Assembly (NCBI GenBank): GCA_000332255.1
Contig: KB235926.1
Span: 4,730,067-4,794,066, forward strand
Length of the DNA: 64,000 nt
Direction: 5' to 3'
From: a cyanobacterium PCC 7702
GTDB lineage: Bacteria; Cyanobacteriota; Cyanobacteriia; Cyanobacteriales; Nostocaceae
The notes under the pieces were generated by a model. It did not search any database and had not been told where the DNA came from. It was given only the letters and a program-made list of their open reading frames with translations. The translations under genes and the position numbers were made by a program. This document shows positions 27,660-37,313 of the stretch, one piece after another. Numbering within the stretch: position 1 is the stretch's first letter; every line of letters begins with the position of its first letter.

Positions 27660-28661
27660 ATGAAACAGTTGGTCACCTTAGCATTTGTGGGTGATGTCAT
27701 GCTCGGTCGAGGAGTGAATGAAGAAATTCCTCGGCGAGAACCAAAGTATTTTTGGGGTAGCGTTTTACCTGTTTTGCAAAGTGCTGATGCGGTAATTGCC
27801 AACCTAGAATGTGCTATTACCGAACATTCCCAGCAGTGGAACCGCACACCAAAAGTCTTTCATTTTCGGGCTAGTCCTGCGGCAGTAGACGTACTTCATG
27901 CTGGTAATATTCAGTTTGTCAGTCTTGCCAACAACCACATCCTCGATTTTGAAGAACAAGGATTGCTGGATACGTTACGCTATTTGGATGCTGCAAATAT
28001 TCATCATGCTGGAGCAGGTCGGGATATTACCCAAGCCACTACTCCAGCCATTATGAATGTTGCTGGATTTAAGGTAGGTATTATTGCAATTACAGATAAC
28101 GAACCTGAATTTGCAGCCAGCAGGGATCGCCCCGGTACCTACTACTTGCAAATCCGTACTGACCCTACAACTTTAGAAGCGATTGCATCTGGTGTGACGC
28201 AGCTACGACATGCAGGCGCCAAGCTTGTTGTTCTTTCTGCCCATTGGGGTCCAAATATGGTCACCTCACCACCACCCCAGTTTCGTCGCTTCGCCCATGC
28301 TGTTATCGACGTTGGCGTGGACGTATTTCACGGCCATTCTGCCCACGTGTTCCAAGGTGTAGAACAGTATAAGCATGGCTTGATTCTCTACGACACTGGA
28401 GATTTTCTCGATGACTATGCAGTAGATCCGCTTGTGCGGAATGACTGGTCTTTTGTATTTCTCCTGCAAGTAGACGATCAAGGATTGCGCAGGCTACTTT
28501 TAACCCCAGTAAGATTGCGCTACGCACAAGTTGACCTCGCAACAGGAGAGGAATTCCACGCTATCTGCAAACATATGCAATTTCTTTGCGCAGCCTTTGA
28601 CACAACCTGTGTTCTGCGATCGCCTCAAGGTCTAGAAGTTAAGTTCAGGGATAAAAGTTAA
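27660..28661 (+). CDS. CapA family protein (poly-gamma-glutamate biosynthesis-like)
   Basis: This 333-residue protein has the CapA/PgsA metallophosphatase-like fold. Key blocks are LAFVGDVMLGRGVNE, ADAVIANLECAIT, NIQFVSLANNHILDFEEQGL, VVLSAHWGPN and VDVFHGHSAHVFQG, followed by LILYDTGDFLDDYAVDP. The Asp, Asn and His residues in these blocks are the probable metal ligands. CapA proteins take part in polyglutamate or cell-surface polymer formation, but many members, including soluble ones such as this (no signal peptide seen), have no proven role. It is the last gene of the cluster, 37 bases after the hydrolase, so it is probably co-transcribed. Confidence 0.87.
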   Translation: MKQLVTLAFVGDVMLGRGVNEEIPRREPKYFWGSVLPVLQSADAVIANLECAITEHSQQWNRTPKVFHFRASPAAVDVLHAGNIQFVSLANNHILDFEEQGLLDTLRYLDAANIHHAGAGRDITQATTPAIMNVAGFKVGIIAITDNEPEFAASRDRPGTYYLQIRTDPTTLEAIASGVTQLRHAGAKLVVLSAHWGPNMVTSPPPQFRRFAHAVIDVGVDVFHGHSAHVFQGVEQYKHGLILYDTGDFLDDYAVDPLVRNDWSFVFLLQVDDQGLRRLLLTPVRLRYAQVDLATGEEFHAICKHMQFLCAAFDTTCVLRSPQGLEVKFRDKS

Positions 28662-28825
28662 GACAAAATTCTTTAGCTTGTTATGGTCGTGACAAAATAT
28701 CAAGAAGTAATTTTTCCGTCTTGCTTCTAATTTTTATAGCAAGTACCCTCTTGATCGTAGGGGATTTTCAACTAAATTACTAGGGATAAACTACTCGATT
28801 TTGATACCTTTATTTCCTCAAAAAA

Positions 28826-28906
28826 GAGCGCTCATTTTTCTTTAATAAATAGAAGGCATAAGAGATTCCCCGATTTCGAGCATCGGTAACCTTATAAATG
28901 CCTTCT
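28826..28906 (+). promoter_or_regulatory. Nested dyads downstream of capA-like gene
   Basis: Two structures lie in tandem. GAGCGCTC at 28826-28833 is flanked by A5 and T5 tracts, so it could terminate in either direction. AGAAGGCAT at 28851-28859 then pairs perfectly with ATGCCTTCT at 28898-28906, with a smaller hairpin CCGAT/ATCGG (28870-28886) in the loop. They may be the end of the five-gene transcript or a structured leader for the 40-residue ORF at 29117. Confidence 0.5.
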
Positions 28907-29116
28907 TTACAGTTTGATTTGATTTTTTTGAAAAGTTAACTTAATCTTAAATCAATCTTAATGAAATTGATATCAATACCACCGATCCCCGAGTAAATAT
29001 ATAAAAGGAAAAAATTAAACTTCCACCACAAATACTTAGGGAAGTTTATTTCTCCAAATTTGCACCTTTTTCAAAAAAATACTTGCCAAAAATCCTTCTT
29101 AAGGAGGTTAATTAAC

Positions 29117-29239
29117 ATGCTTTGCGATCGATGTCGGCGCAAGCAAAATTGCCTGCCAGCCTTATTCGCCAAAAAAGATCCAACTTTACAAAAGATGCTC
29201 GAACTTTTAAAAAGATGTGAGTTGCGTGTAGAAGAGTAA
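29117..29239 (+). CDS. 40-residue Cys-rich protein
   Basis: This short frame has a near-ideal ribosome binding site (AAGGAGGT, 9 bases before the ATG). The product begins MLCDRCRRKQNCLPALFAKK and ends LLKRCELRVEE. Cys3, Cys6, Cys12 and Cys34 could form a zinc or iron-sulfur site, with the second half an amphipathic helix. I do not recognise a family. Codon use includes the HIP1-like GCGATCGA. The strong translation start and the spacing from the FtsH cluster suggest a real small protein, perhaps a regulator. It is convergent with the PLP enzyme gene, 25 bases from its stop. Confidence 0.6.
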   Translation: MLCDRCRRKQNCLPALFAKKDPTLQKMLELLKRCELRVEE

Positions 29240-29264
29240 ATTGATGATTGGACGCGTTAGCCGC

Positions 29265-30611
29265 TTAGATTGAGGATGCAGACATAGCAGCAATATCATG
29301 TAAAGCTTGCAAAAACCTCTGAATTTCTTGTTGTGTGTTGTAATGGACTAATCCAATCCGCAACAAACCACCGTTAGTTTCAACTCCTAACCTTTCTGTG
29401 AGATTGATGGCATAAAAATTTCCATGCCAAGTAAATATGCCGCGATCGCCCAATGCTTTGGCAACAGAAAAAGGAGTGTGTTCTGCTAGTCTAATTGCAA
29501 CAGTCGGTGTCCGCCAAGAAGAGCGTTCTGGTTGGGTAATACCATACAAAGTTAAACCAGGAATTTCAGCCAGTCCACAAATCAACTGCTGGCTCAAAGA
29601 TAGTTCGTATTTTTGAATTGCCTTCATGACCTTGACTATGGCTGCACGGCGATTTGGATAAAAAGAAGTTGATTGTTTGGCCGAAGACCGGAACGCTTGT
29701 TGTTTTCCGGTGTCTGCTTGTTCAGCACAAGCACCTTCTACTGGCTGCAGATGACGAGCAATTTGTGCTAGATAATCAATCGCTGCCACTATTCCTGCCA
29801 ATCCTTCATGATTTTGGGTACCGCTCTCCCAACAAAACGGTACTTGCTCAGAAGCTGGTCGGACTTTGTAAGGTTTAAAAGAAGCCAGATGCTGGCGCTT
29901 ACCGTAGACAATACCAACATGGGGTCCAAAAAATTTATAAGCAGAACAGGCAAGAAAATCGCAGTTCAAGGCTTTGACGTCAATAGGGCCGTGGGGTGCG
30001 TAGTGAACTGCATCAACAAAGACTAAGGCTCCCACTTTACTAGCCAGGCGCACTACTGCTGCAATATCGTTAATCGTACCCACAGCATTAGAAGCATATC
30101 CAACTGCTATCAATCGCGTCCGCTGATTGATTTGTCGTTCGAGATCGCTCCAATCCAACGTGCAATCTGTGACATTGATATCGACAAAGCGGATAATTAC
30201 ACCCCGTTCTTCTGCCAAGGCGCACCAAGGAGAAACGTTGGCATCGTGATCAAGTCGGGTGACAATAATTTCATCACCTGCTTGCAGTTGGCGACCGATA
30301 GCTCGACTGAAAGCAAAAGTGAGAGTGGTCATGTTCGCACCGAAGACTACTTCATCGCGATCGCAACCCAGAAAATCAGCGATCGCGCTGCGAGCAGAGT
30401 CTATCAACTCGTCTGTACGCGCACTAGTAGCAAACGCTCCGTGGAAGTTGGCATTTGACTTTACCAAATAATCGCCCATGGCATCTATTACCACTTGGGG
30501 AACTTGGGTGCCTCCCGGACCGTCGAAGAAGATTACCCTTTGTCCGTTCATTTCTTGGGTCAGGGCTGGAAATTGAGCGCGTATCCATTCTAGGTCAAAA
30601 GGTGCTTTCAT
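29265..30611 (-). CDS. Cysteine desulfurase-like PLP enzyme (class V)
   Basis: This 448-residue fold-type I PLP enzyme is of the cysteine desulfurase-like subgroup. Visible blocks are FDGPGGTQVPQVVIDAM, VVFGANMTTLTFAFSRA, EIIVTRLDHDANVSPW, VGYASNAVGTIND, VFVDAVHYAPHGPIDV (cofactor Asp) and the Schiff-base Lys in FLACSAYKFFGPHVGIVYG. A Gln/Ser-rich insertion of about 30 residues follows AQIARHLQP. The usual reaction would be removal of sulfur or another group from an amino acid. The mobile Cys loop of NifS/SufS is not evident, so the substrate is uncertain. The gene stands alone on the minus strand. Confidence 0.87.
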   Translation of the reverse strand: MKAPFDLEWIRAQFPALTQEMNGQRVIFFDGPGGTQVPQVVIDAMGDYLVKSNANFHGAFATSARTDELIDSARSAIADFLGCDRDEVVFGANMTTLTFAFSRAIGRQLQAGDEIIVTRLDHDANVSPWCALAEERGVIIRFVDINVTDCTLDWSDLERQINQRTRLIAVGYASNAVGTINDIAAVVRLASKVGALVFVDAVHYAPHGPIDVKALNCDFLACSAYKFFGPHVGIVYGKRQHLASFKPYKVRPASEQVPFCWESGTQNHEGLAGIVAAIDYLAQIARHLQPVEGACAEQADTGKQQAFRSSAKQSTSFYPNRRAAIVKVMKAIQKYELSLSQQLICGLAEIPGLTLYGITQPERSSWRTPTVAIRLAEHTPFSVAKALGDRGIFTWHGNFYAINLTERLGVETNGGLLRIGLVHYNTQQEIQRFLQALHDIAAMSASSI

Positions 30612-30644
30612 CTGCTGACCTTTAACTTTAGGACTAGAAATATC

Positions 30645-31370
30645 TTAGCCTTTGTGGCTAAAGTCCAATGATTGATATCTTGAGTTTACTAAGCCGATAG
30701 CTGGGATTGCGCCCAGAATCATTGCCGTCGATACTTGTTCGAACAAGTATAAAAATATCTGGGTGTGATTGACTTGGGGAAGCAAGTATTTTATTAAGTA
30801 AAGTAACCAAAATAAAATACTAATTAAAAAATTGGCAATCGAGGGCAGAAAATTCCACCACCAAGCTTCGAAGGTATATCTACGCAGTACCAACCACTGG
30901 CAAAATCCCAGCCAGATCCCTGACAGAATATAACAGATGGTTGACAGCGCTGCCCAAAATATCATCTCCTCTAGAGATAAGGATTTGTTTAAGGATGTAG
31001 CTAGGGAGGAAATATTGTTGATCCATGCTACCGAAACACTGTTGGCAATCAACCAACCCATACTAGTAGCGAGTATCCACAGCCACCACGCCGATAAGTA
31101 CGGGCGCAGGGCGATCGCTTGGTGAGCAGCAAAAATCAAAGCAAAAATGGTACTGCTGAGAAATTTTACTAACGTTGTGAAGCTAGCTAGCTTTTGCAGT
31201 AGAATCTTTTCTGTTCCAATACTGGCAATACCACCTACAATCCATCCCAGAACAGTTATGAAAGTAAATTGAATCAAAAACCGACGTTGCTGCGATCGCG
31301 GTATCAACAACTTTAATAATACTTTACGCACCTTCCTTTTTTCAGAGGTAGCATTTGCATCTGCTGGCAT
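30645..31370 (-). CDS. Polytopic membrane protein, cyanobacterial, unknown function
   Basis: This 241-residue protein has about six hydrophobic stretches, for example FLIQFTFITVLGWIVGGIAS, FLSSTIFALIFAAHQAIAL, WLWILATSMGWLIANSVSVA and FLPSIANFLISILFWLLYLI. The GWLIANS and WLGFCQWLVLRRY motifs recur in a family of cyanobacterial integral membrane proteins that lack an assigned role. The N terminus is basic and cytoplasmic. It lies upstream of the PLP enzyme gene, separated from it by 33 bases on the same strand, so the two may be co-transcribed. The ATG is at 31370. Confidence 0.75.
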   Translation of the reverse strand: MPADANATSEKRKVRKVLLKLLIPRSQQRRFLIQFTFITVLGWIVGGIASIGTEKILLQKLASFTTLVKFLSSTIFALIFAAHQAIALRPYLSAWWLWILATSMGWLIANSVSVAWINNISSLATSLNKSLSLEEMIFWAALSTICYILSGIWLGFCQWLVLRRYTFEAWWWNFLPSIANFLISILFWLLYLIKYLLPQVNHTQIFLYLFEQVSTAMILGAIPAIGLVNSRYQSLDFSHKG

Positions 31371-31596
31371 GGAATTTCCGTATAAATACTAGAATTTCAA
31401 AAATAAAGATAAATAAAATACAAGAAAATGCCAATAAAATTCCTGAATAATAAAGGCAGTAAAAAAAATAAATGTAGATTTAAATACATTTGAGGCGGTA
31501 ACTGTACCTTCGTAGCAGGAACTGCCCGATCAATGCATCAAGCGGGAATGATAAGCTAAACAATGACATCAAAAAGAGTTTAGGATGAATTGTTAA

Positions 31597-32652
31597 ATGG
31601 GTATTTCCTCAAACGACCCCCTTCTTTTGAGGGCAGCTCGTGGTGAAGTTGTAGATCGTCCGCCGGTGTGGATGATGCGGCAAGCAGGACGATATATGAA
31701 AGCATATCGAGATTTAAGGGAGAAATACCCTTGTTTTCGCCAACGTTCAGAAATACCGGAAGTAGCAATAGAAGTGTCCTTGCAGCCGTGGAGAGCTTTT
31801 CAACCAGATGGTGTAATTTTATTTTCCGACATTGTCACGCCACTACCAGGGCTGGGGGTAGACATGGACATTGCGGAAGGAAAAGGACCGATTATTTACT
31901 CTCCCATCCGCACCGAAAAACAAATTGAAAATTTGCGTACTTTGGAACCAGAAGAATCTCTACCTTTTATCAGAACGATTTTGCAAGCTTTACGCCAGGA
32001 AGTAGGCAACAAATCCACAGTGTTGGGATTTGTAGGTGCGCCGTGGACTTTAGCAGCTTACCTTGTAGAAGGAAAAGGTTCTAAGACCTATTCGGTTATA
32101 AAAGGTATGGCGTTTTCAGAACCCGCCGTATTGCACAAATTATTGGCCAAACTTGCAGAAGCGATCGCCACTTACATTCGCTATCAAATCGACTCCGGCG
32201 CTCAAGTGGTGCAGATGTTTGATTCTTGGGCGGGACAGTTAAGTCCTCAAGATTATGAAGTCTTTGCTCTACCCTATCAAAAATGGGTATTTGACCAGGT
32301 GAAAGCAACTCACCCCCACACACCCCTAATTTTGCTTGTCAGCGGTAGCGCGGGTTTGCTGGAAAGAATGGCAAAATCCGGCGCCGACGTGCTCACCATA
32401 GATTGGACAGTAGACATGGCAGATGCACGGGTGAGATTGGGCAAACACGTAAAAGTACAGGGAAATCTAGACCCTGGAGTGCTTTTCGGTTCCAGAGAAT
32501 TTATCCGCGATCGCATTTTTGATACAGTTCGCAAAGCCGGTAATTGGGGCCACATTCTCAACCTCGGTCATGGTGTTCTTCCCGACACTCCAGAAGAAAA
32601 TGTGGCTTTCTTCTTTGAAACAGCTAAAGGACTTAAAACTGCAGTCGCATAA
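31597..32652 (+). CDS. hemE: Uroporphyrinogen decarboxylase
   Basis: HemE decarboxylates the four acetate side chains of uroporphyrinogen III to give coproporphyrinogen III, for heme and chlorophyll synthesis in the cytoplasm. The 351-residue length is normal. The signature [20 protein letters not shown] (with the catalytic-site Arg residues) is at the N terminus. [17 protein letters not shown] carries the essential Asp, and [35 protein letters not shown] and GNLDPGVLF follow, with [18 protein letters not shown] at the end. The ATG at 31597 gives the standard N terminus. It is monocistronic. Confidence 0.97.
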   Translation: MGISSNDPLLLRAARGEVVDRPPVWMMRQAGRYMKAYRDLREKYPCFRQRSEIPEVAIEVSLQPWRAFQPDGVILFSDIVTPLPGLGVDMDIAEGKGPIIYSPIRTEKQIENLRTLEPEESLPFIRTILQALRQEVGNKSTVLGFVGAPWTLAAYLVEGKGSKTYSVIKGMAFSEPAVLHKLLAKLAEAIATYIRYQIDSGAQVVQMFDSWAGQLSPQDYEVFALPYQKWVFDQVKATHPHTPLILLVSGSAGLLERMAKSGADVLTIDWTVDMADARVRLGKHVKVQGNLDPGVLFGSREFIRDRIFDTVRKAGNWGHILNLGHGVLPDTPEENVAFFFETAKGLKTAVA

Positions 32653-32663
32653 TGTTTTTCCTC

Positions 32664-32693
32664 TCTGCGAGAAGCCGCAAAGAACGCGTCTAC
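32664..32693. repeat. Short interspersed repeat after hemE
   Basis: The block begins TCTGCGAGAAGCCGCAAAG and ends AACGCGTCTAC. It is the better preserved relative of the copy at 13681-13710. It lies between the hemE stop and the end of the convergent epimerase gene. Confidence 0.5.
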
Positions 32694-32701
32694 AGATAAA
32701 G

Positions 32702-33904
32702 TTAAATAGCTTGTACCATGTTTGCAGCCAACGCCTGGAACTGCTGCCAGCAAAGATATAATGCCCGAGGCACGTGGAAACAGCCTTTCCATTTGCCGCC
32801 TTTTAAATTTAACAACACTTCCCCACGCCGATTGAGATAGCCAAACCACTCACCGTATTGGGGATCGGCAAAGTGGTTCCAGGCATAATCGTGAATTTTT
32901 TGATACCACTGCCAACACTCATCGCGTCCTGTCAGACGATACCCCATGACTAGTGCTACCAAAGACTCTAAATGAACCCACCACAACTTTTGATCCCATT
33001 CCAGCTGCTGTGGAGGATAACCATTTACATCCATAAAGTAATACAATCCACCGTACTCGATATCCCAAGCAAAATTGAGGATATTGAGTACCACGTCCAC
33101 GGCTCGAGTAATTGTTTTGCTATCATTTTGGTGACGGGCAATGTCCATAATAAACCACATTGCTTCAATTCCGTGTCCGGGATTAATTAACCGTCCATCA
33201 AAACAGTCAACGTGAGAACCGTCGGGAGCCACGTTTTCGTAAATTAGTTGTTGCTGTGGGTCGAGAAAATCGTTCATAACTTCCTCAACGGTCTTGGTTA
33301 AAACGCTCTCGACAGTTTCAGCCTCCAAAAGCCATTCCATTTCTAACGTCAGGTTGGCTAAAATCATGGGAACTGCTAAACTTTTGAACGGGCGCGTACC
33401 CGGGTAAGCTTTGTTATATTTGCCTTTGGGATTGTCCTTGCGGCGCAAAACATTGTTGTAAGCTTGGATTGCCACGTCTTTAGCCCAGTCTTGGCCACTA
33501 GCGAGAGCGTATTGACTAAACGCCATAGCAGCAAAACAATCAGAAAAGATATTGTACGGTTGAACTAGTGGCTTGCCTTCCCGCGTCAGCGCAAAGTACC
33601 AGTTACCCTCAGCATCTCTACCACAATCAGCTAGAAACTTAGCTCCATGGCTGGCTATTTTTAACCAGTCCGGACGTTTTTCCAGATGGTTGTAAAGCAT
33701 GGAAAAGGTCCACACTTGACGGTTCTGCAACCAAATAAATTTATCTGTGTCATAAACTTTACCGTAGCGATCTAAACAGGTAAAATAGCCGCCTTGTTCC
33801 CAATCGAGGGAGTATTTTTCCCAAAATGGAAGCACATCATTAAGAAGCGCATTTTTATATTTTTCCGCAAGTGTTTCGAAATCTTGCTCCATAAATTTTT
33901 CCAT
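32702..33904 (-). CDS. AGE family epimerase/isomerase
   Basis: This 400-residue protein is an (alpha/alpha)6-barrel of the N-acylglucosamine 2-epimerase family. Characteristic blocks are [55 protein letters not shown] (catalytic-site His), [19 protein letters not shown] and [20 protein letters not shown]. Family members interconvert N-acetylglucosamine/mannosamine or unmodified hexoses such as cellobiose or mannose ends; the specificity cannot be read from sequence. The frame begins GTG-ATG and I chose the ATG at 33904. A second ATG at 33892 has a better-spaced GGA. Confidence 0.9.
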   Translation of the reverse strand: MEKFMEQDFETLAEKYKNALLNDVLPFWEKYSLDWEQGGYFTCLDRYGKVYDTDKFIWLQNRQVWTFSMLYNHLEKRPDWLKIASHGAKFLADCGRDAEGNWYFALTREGKPLVQPYNIFSDCFAAMAFSQYALASGQDWAKDVAIQAYNNVLRRKDNPKGKYNKAYPGTRPFKSLAVPMILANLTLEMEWLLEAETVESVLTKTVEEVMNDFLDPQQQLIYENVAPDGSHVDCFDGRLINPGHGIEAMWFIMDIARHQNDSKTITRAVDVVLNILNFAWDIEYGGLYYFMDVNGYPPQQLEWDQKLWWVHLESLVALVMGYRLTGRDECWQWYQKIHDYAWNHFADPQYGEWFGYLNRRGEVLLNLKGGKWKGCFHVPRALYLCWQQFQALAANMVQAI

Positions 33905-34161
33905 CACGGTTGTGCCGAGCTCAGCGTTAATTATCGCCTGCCAAATTGTAGGACTACAAGTACTTCAAACTGCTTTCATAGCCACGCTGATGACAACCTT
34001 GGCAAAGTTAGTTTTAGGTGAAGTCCCGACGACCACAAGCAATCTTGGAATGATGAAATTGAGAAAATTGAGAAAATATAGGGGCTAATAATTGGTGGCG
34101 TTGAATCTATGGTTCAAAATAAAAAACGTAGTGCCCAAAATGCGGAAGTTACTCTCAAGCT

Positions 34162-35217
34162 ATGAGTTATGTCGACGCAGCCACTTTTGCCAAACCAGTT
34201 GTTGGTGGCGGTTTTTACCCTTTGAGTGTCGCGCCCATGATGGATCGCACAGACCGCCACTTTCGGTATTTTCTGCGGCAAATTACCCGTCGCACCTTAC
34301 TTTATACCGAAATGGTCACAACTGCAGCAATTTTGCATGGCGATCGCCAACATCTGCTAGGCTTCTCACCTGTGGAAAAACCCCTTGTTTTGCAACTAGG
34401 AGGCGATAATCCCCAAGAACTTGCCCAATGCGCCCGCATTGCTGAAGAAATGGGCTACGACCAAGTTAACCTCAACGTTGGTTGTCCGAGCGATCGCGTG
34501 CAAAATGGCAATTTTGGTGCTTGTTTGATGGCTCAACCCCAACTAGTAGCCGACTGCGTAGCAGCAATGCTGAATGCTACTCACCTTCCCGTCAGCGTCA
34601 AGCACCGCATCGGTATTGACAACCTCGATCGCTACGAAGATATGGCAAACTTTGTCCGTATTGTTTCCCAAGCAGGTTGCCAGCGCTTTACCGTTCACGC
34701 CCGCAAAGCTTGGTTACAAGGATTAAGCCCAAAACAAAACCGAGATATCCCGCCTTTGCGCTATCAAGACGTGTATCGTCTCAAGCAGGAATTTCCCCAT
34801 CTATTCATCGAAATTAACGGCGGAATTGTTAACTTAGAACAGGTGCAACAACAATTGCAGCTGGTAGATGCAGTGATGGTTGGACGTGCTGCTTACGATC
34901 ATCCCTACCTGTTTGCAACAGCAGATAGGGAAATTTATGGTGAAACTATGCAACCCTTAAGCCGCTATGAAGTTGCTGAAGCGATGTGTTCTTATATTGA
35001 TGAATGGGTGGCAAAGGGTTTGAAGCTGAGTCAAATAACTCGTCACATGCTGCAACTGTTTTCCGGACAACCAGGTAGTAAGGTTTGGAAGCGTCACCTG
35101 ACTGAAAATTCTTGCCGTCCGCAAGCAGATTCTGCTGTAGTGCGAGAAGCATTGATGCGAGTGTCTGAATTTTCGGCAGTATCAACTGCTGAGTGTCTTA
35201 CCCAATCGTGGTGTTGA
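34162..35217 (+). CDS. dusA: tRNA-dihydrouridine synthase A
   Basis: This FMN enzyme reduces uridines in the D-loop of tRNA. The 351-residue length matches DusA. Signature blocks are LSVAPMMDRTDRHFRYFLR, LLYTEMVTTAAILHGDR, PLVLQLGGDNPQELAQCA, YDQVNLNVGCPSDRVQNG (catalytic Cys next to GNFGACLM), PVSVKHRIGIDN, RFTVHARKAWLQGLSPK and EINGGI, with VMVGRAAYDHPYLF near the phosphate site. The ATG at 34162 fits the family N terminus. The gene ends 5 bases from the stop of the convergent sigF gene. Confidence 0.95.
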   Translation: MSYVDAATFAKPVVGGGFYPLSVAPMMDRTDRHFRYFLRQITRRTLLYTEMVTTAAILHGDRQHLLGFSPVEKPLVLQLGGDNPQELAQCARIAEEMGYDQVNLNVGCPSDRVQNGNFGACLMAQPQLVADCVAAMLNATHLPVSVKHRIGIDNLDRYEDMANFVRIVSQAGCQRFTVHARKAWLQGLSPKQNRDIPPLRYQDVYRLKQEFPHLFIEINGGIVNLEQVQQQLQLVDAVMVGRAAYDHPYLFATADREIYGETMQPLSRYEVAEAMCSYIDEWVAKGLKLSQITRHMLQLFSGQPGSKVWKRHLTENSCRPQADSAVVREALMRVSEFSAVSTAECLTQSWC

Positions 35218-35222
35218 CTTTA

Positions 35223-36005
35223 TTATCCACTCGATAGTGTTTGCGGACGCAACATTGACATTAAATCCTGAATTCCCTTTTGCAAATACCGCGTCACCGT
35301 CATCGGACTGGTACCTATTTTTTGAGCAGCATCTTTGCGAGAAAGTTCCTTTAAAAATACCAATTCCACTGCCATGCGGGGTTTTTCTTCCAACAAGCAA
35401 AGGCAAGTTTGCAGTTGCTGGCGCTCTTCTTCTCGTTGTTGCTGTGCAGTAGAACGGGGACAGGGAAGCGACTCGCCAAGAGTAATTTGGCAGTCTATGT
35501 AGTTCACTACGGTCGCATCTAAACTCAAAGGCATGCGATTTTGAGCAGCTAATTTGGTTTCTTGCCATTCTTGTAGCGATACTTTCAGTCGTTTGGCAAT
35601 TTCTGCATCTTTGGGAGGACGCCCTAAAATTTCTGCCAATTCCTTCCGAACTTTTTGCCCTTCGTTATAAAGTTCTTGCCAACGACGGGGAATTTTTAAT
35701 AAAGTACTGCGATCGCGCAAAAAGTGCAACATTTCACCCCTGATGTAGGGTACGGCAAAAGAACTAAAAGCATATCCTTGACTAGGATCGAAACGCTCAA
35801 TTGCTCTGATCAGACCAAAATAACCTATTTGCTCTAAATCTTCATATGGCTCACTGCATTGATGGCTAAATTTATGAGCCATTTTCCGTACTAGACCAAT
35901 ATGTAACTTGACAAGTTTATTGCGAAGTTCAATGGAAGGATTCTGATGGTATAACTGCAATAGCTCCATACCATCATACCTGATCGAAGACTGACTTGCG
36001 GCCAT
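35223..36005 (-). CDS. sigF: RNA polymerase sigma factor SigF (group 3)
   Basis: This 260-residue sigma-70 family protein lacks region 1.1. Region 2 is visible as LVKLHIGLVRKMAHKFSHQC, EDLEQIGYFGLIRAIERFDP and FSSFAVPYIRGEMLHFLRDR, the last two helping promoter melting and -10 recognition. Region 3 is IPRRWQELYNEGQKVRKEL with LGRPPKDAEIAKRL. Region 4 ends in ELSRKDAAQKIGTSPMTVTR, a helix-turn-helix for the -35. This layout is that of cyanobacterial SigF, which in Synechocystis controls motility and pilus genes. Such a role here would fit the chemotaxis-type locus at 58-63 kb, but that is inference. Confidence 0.9.
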   Translation of the reverse strand: MAASQSSIRYDGMELLQLYHQNPSIELRNKLVKLHIGLVRKMAHKFSHQCSEPYEDLEQIGYFGLIRAIERFDPSQGYAFSSFAVPYIRGEMLHFLRDRSTLLKIPRRWQELYNEGQKVRKELAEILGRPPKDAEIAKRLKVSLQEWQETKLAAQNRMPLSLDATVVNYIDCQITLGESLPCPRSTAQQQREEERQQLQTCLCLLEEKPRMAVELVFLKELSRKDAAQKIGTSPMTVTRYLQKGIQDLMSMLRPQTLSSG

Positions 36006-36569
36006 AGAAATCCTTTCTAGTAACTCCTATTCCTAAACTATGGAGTTGCCTAAAATTTCACCTAAGCTGTAATTATTTTCCTCAGGAAAGCTTTTCCACA
36101 CCATTCGTTGTTTTACTGAACTTATGCTCGTACTTCCCCGTTGCACCAGTATTTACACGCACTGTGTTGTGCTAATTATTATTCGCAGTGTCTTGTAATT
36201 TTTCGTAACAATTGTGTTTGTATTCCTTGCTGTTTTACAAAGATACTTAAATATATTTGATGGGTATTCGGAAATCAAGTTAGTGTTCTTTGTTAATATC
36301 AAAGTCAACTGGGAAGATAAAAAATAAATCTAGGTTAGACTATAACTGAATTAGTCTTTATGAAAATAACAAGCCTTATGGGTAGATATTCAGATTATCC
36401 GCATTGCATATCTGCAAGCACAACTTCTGGCATTAAATACCCGGGCATTAGATATACAAAAACCTCATGTTTTTTATGTGTAACTTGAGTTCTTAATTGC
36501 AATTTGAAAAAATTCGGTAAAAATGGCATTAATTTTAGTAAAGCTGTTCTAAACAAGGAGTTTCTAAAC
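36006..36569. other. Divergent intergenic region between sigF and the BI-1 gene
   Basis: These 564 AT-rich bases must hold the promoters of both divergent genes. I see no intact ORF, tRNA or strong hairpin. A longer frame into the BI-1 gene starts at 36504, but translation more likely begins at 36570, where an AAGGAG is well placed. Confidence 0.4.
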
Positions 36570-37298
36570 GTGAGCAATACTAGCAACTTGCGTCAAGCTA
36601 TCCGTGCAGCCAGAACTCAAGCTCTGATCGGCCCAAATGTCATAGCTAATGCCTTACCTTACTTGGGAGGCGGTTTGGTTTTAACAGCCTTGGGAACCTA
36701 CGGCGGTCTGCAAATTGTCCGCAATAATCCCGGACTGTTCTTTCCCACCTTCCTGGGTGCAGTTATTCTAGAACTGATTCTTTTTTTTGTTGCCCAAAAC
36801 GTTGCTGAAAAAGGTAAAAATAACGTTGCACTGCCTCTTTTAGCAACTTATAGTCTTTTGTCTGGGTATACCCTGAGTGGTTTGGTATTTGTAGCTTTAA
36901 GAACTGAGGGTGTAGGAATTGCAGGTATCGGTTTAGCGGCTCTTGGTTGTGGTATCACCTTTATCGTTGCTCGTCAAATTGGTTCAAATCTCTCTGACAC
37001 CGACGGTATAGCTTTAACAAAAACCATCCGTCTGGGTTTGATAGCCTTGTTTGTAGTGGTACTTTTGCAATTTCTGTTTTCTTTGTTTGGCGTGTATATT
37101 CCAACCTGGTTGGAAATAGGTATTTCTGGTTTGGGAGTAGTTTTATTTGCTGGAGCTTCAGTTGTAGATTTTTACATTTTGCCCCGTACCTATCGCGATG
37201 ACCAGTACTTACCGGCGGCCTTGTCAATGTATTTGACTTATATCAATTTGTTTGTTTTTATCTTGCGGTTGCTAATTGCTTTAAACAGCCGTGATTAA
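36570..37298 (+). CDS. Bax inhibitor-1 (BI-1/YccA-like) family membrane protein
   Basis: This 242-residue protein has seven hydrophobic segments, among them NALPYLGGGLVLTALGTYGG, FFPTFLGAVILELILFFVAQ, LPLLATYSLLSGYTLSGLVF, IGLAALGCGITFIVAR and YLTYINLFVFILRLLIAL. The C-terminal region includes the acidic residue in VVDFYILP that in BI-1 proteins belongs to the pH-sensitive calcium-leak pore. Bacterial members are thought to modulate ion leak or FtsH-type proteolysis. The GTG at 36570 is supported by AAGGAG nine bases upstream. The gene ends at a clear terminator. Confidence 0.85.
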   Translation: MSNTSNLRQAIRAARTQALIGPNVIANALPYLGGGLVLTALGTYGGLQIVRNNPGLFFPTFLGAVILELILFFVAQNVAEKGKNNVALPLLATYSLLSGYTLSGLVFVALRTEGVGIAGIGLAALGCGITFIVARQIGSNLSDTDGIALTKTIRLGLIALFVVVLLQFLFSLFGVYIPTWLEIGISGLGVVLFAGASVVDFYILPRTYRDDQYLPAALSMYLTYINLFVFILRLLIALNSRD

Positions 37299-37313
37299 AC
37301 TTTGATAAGTCCT

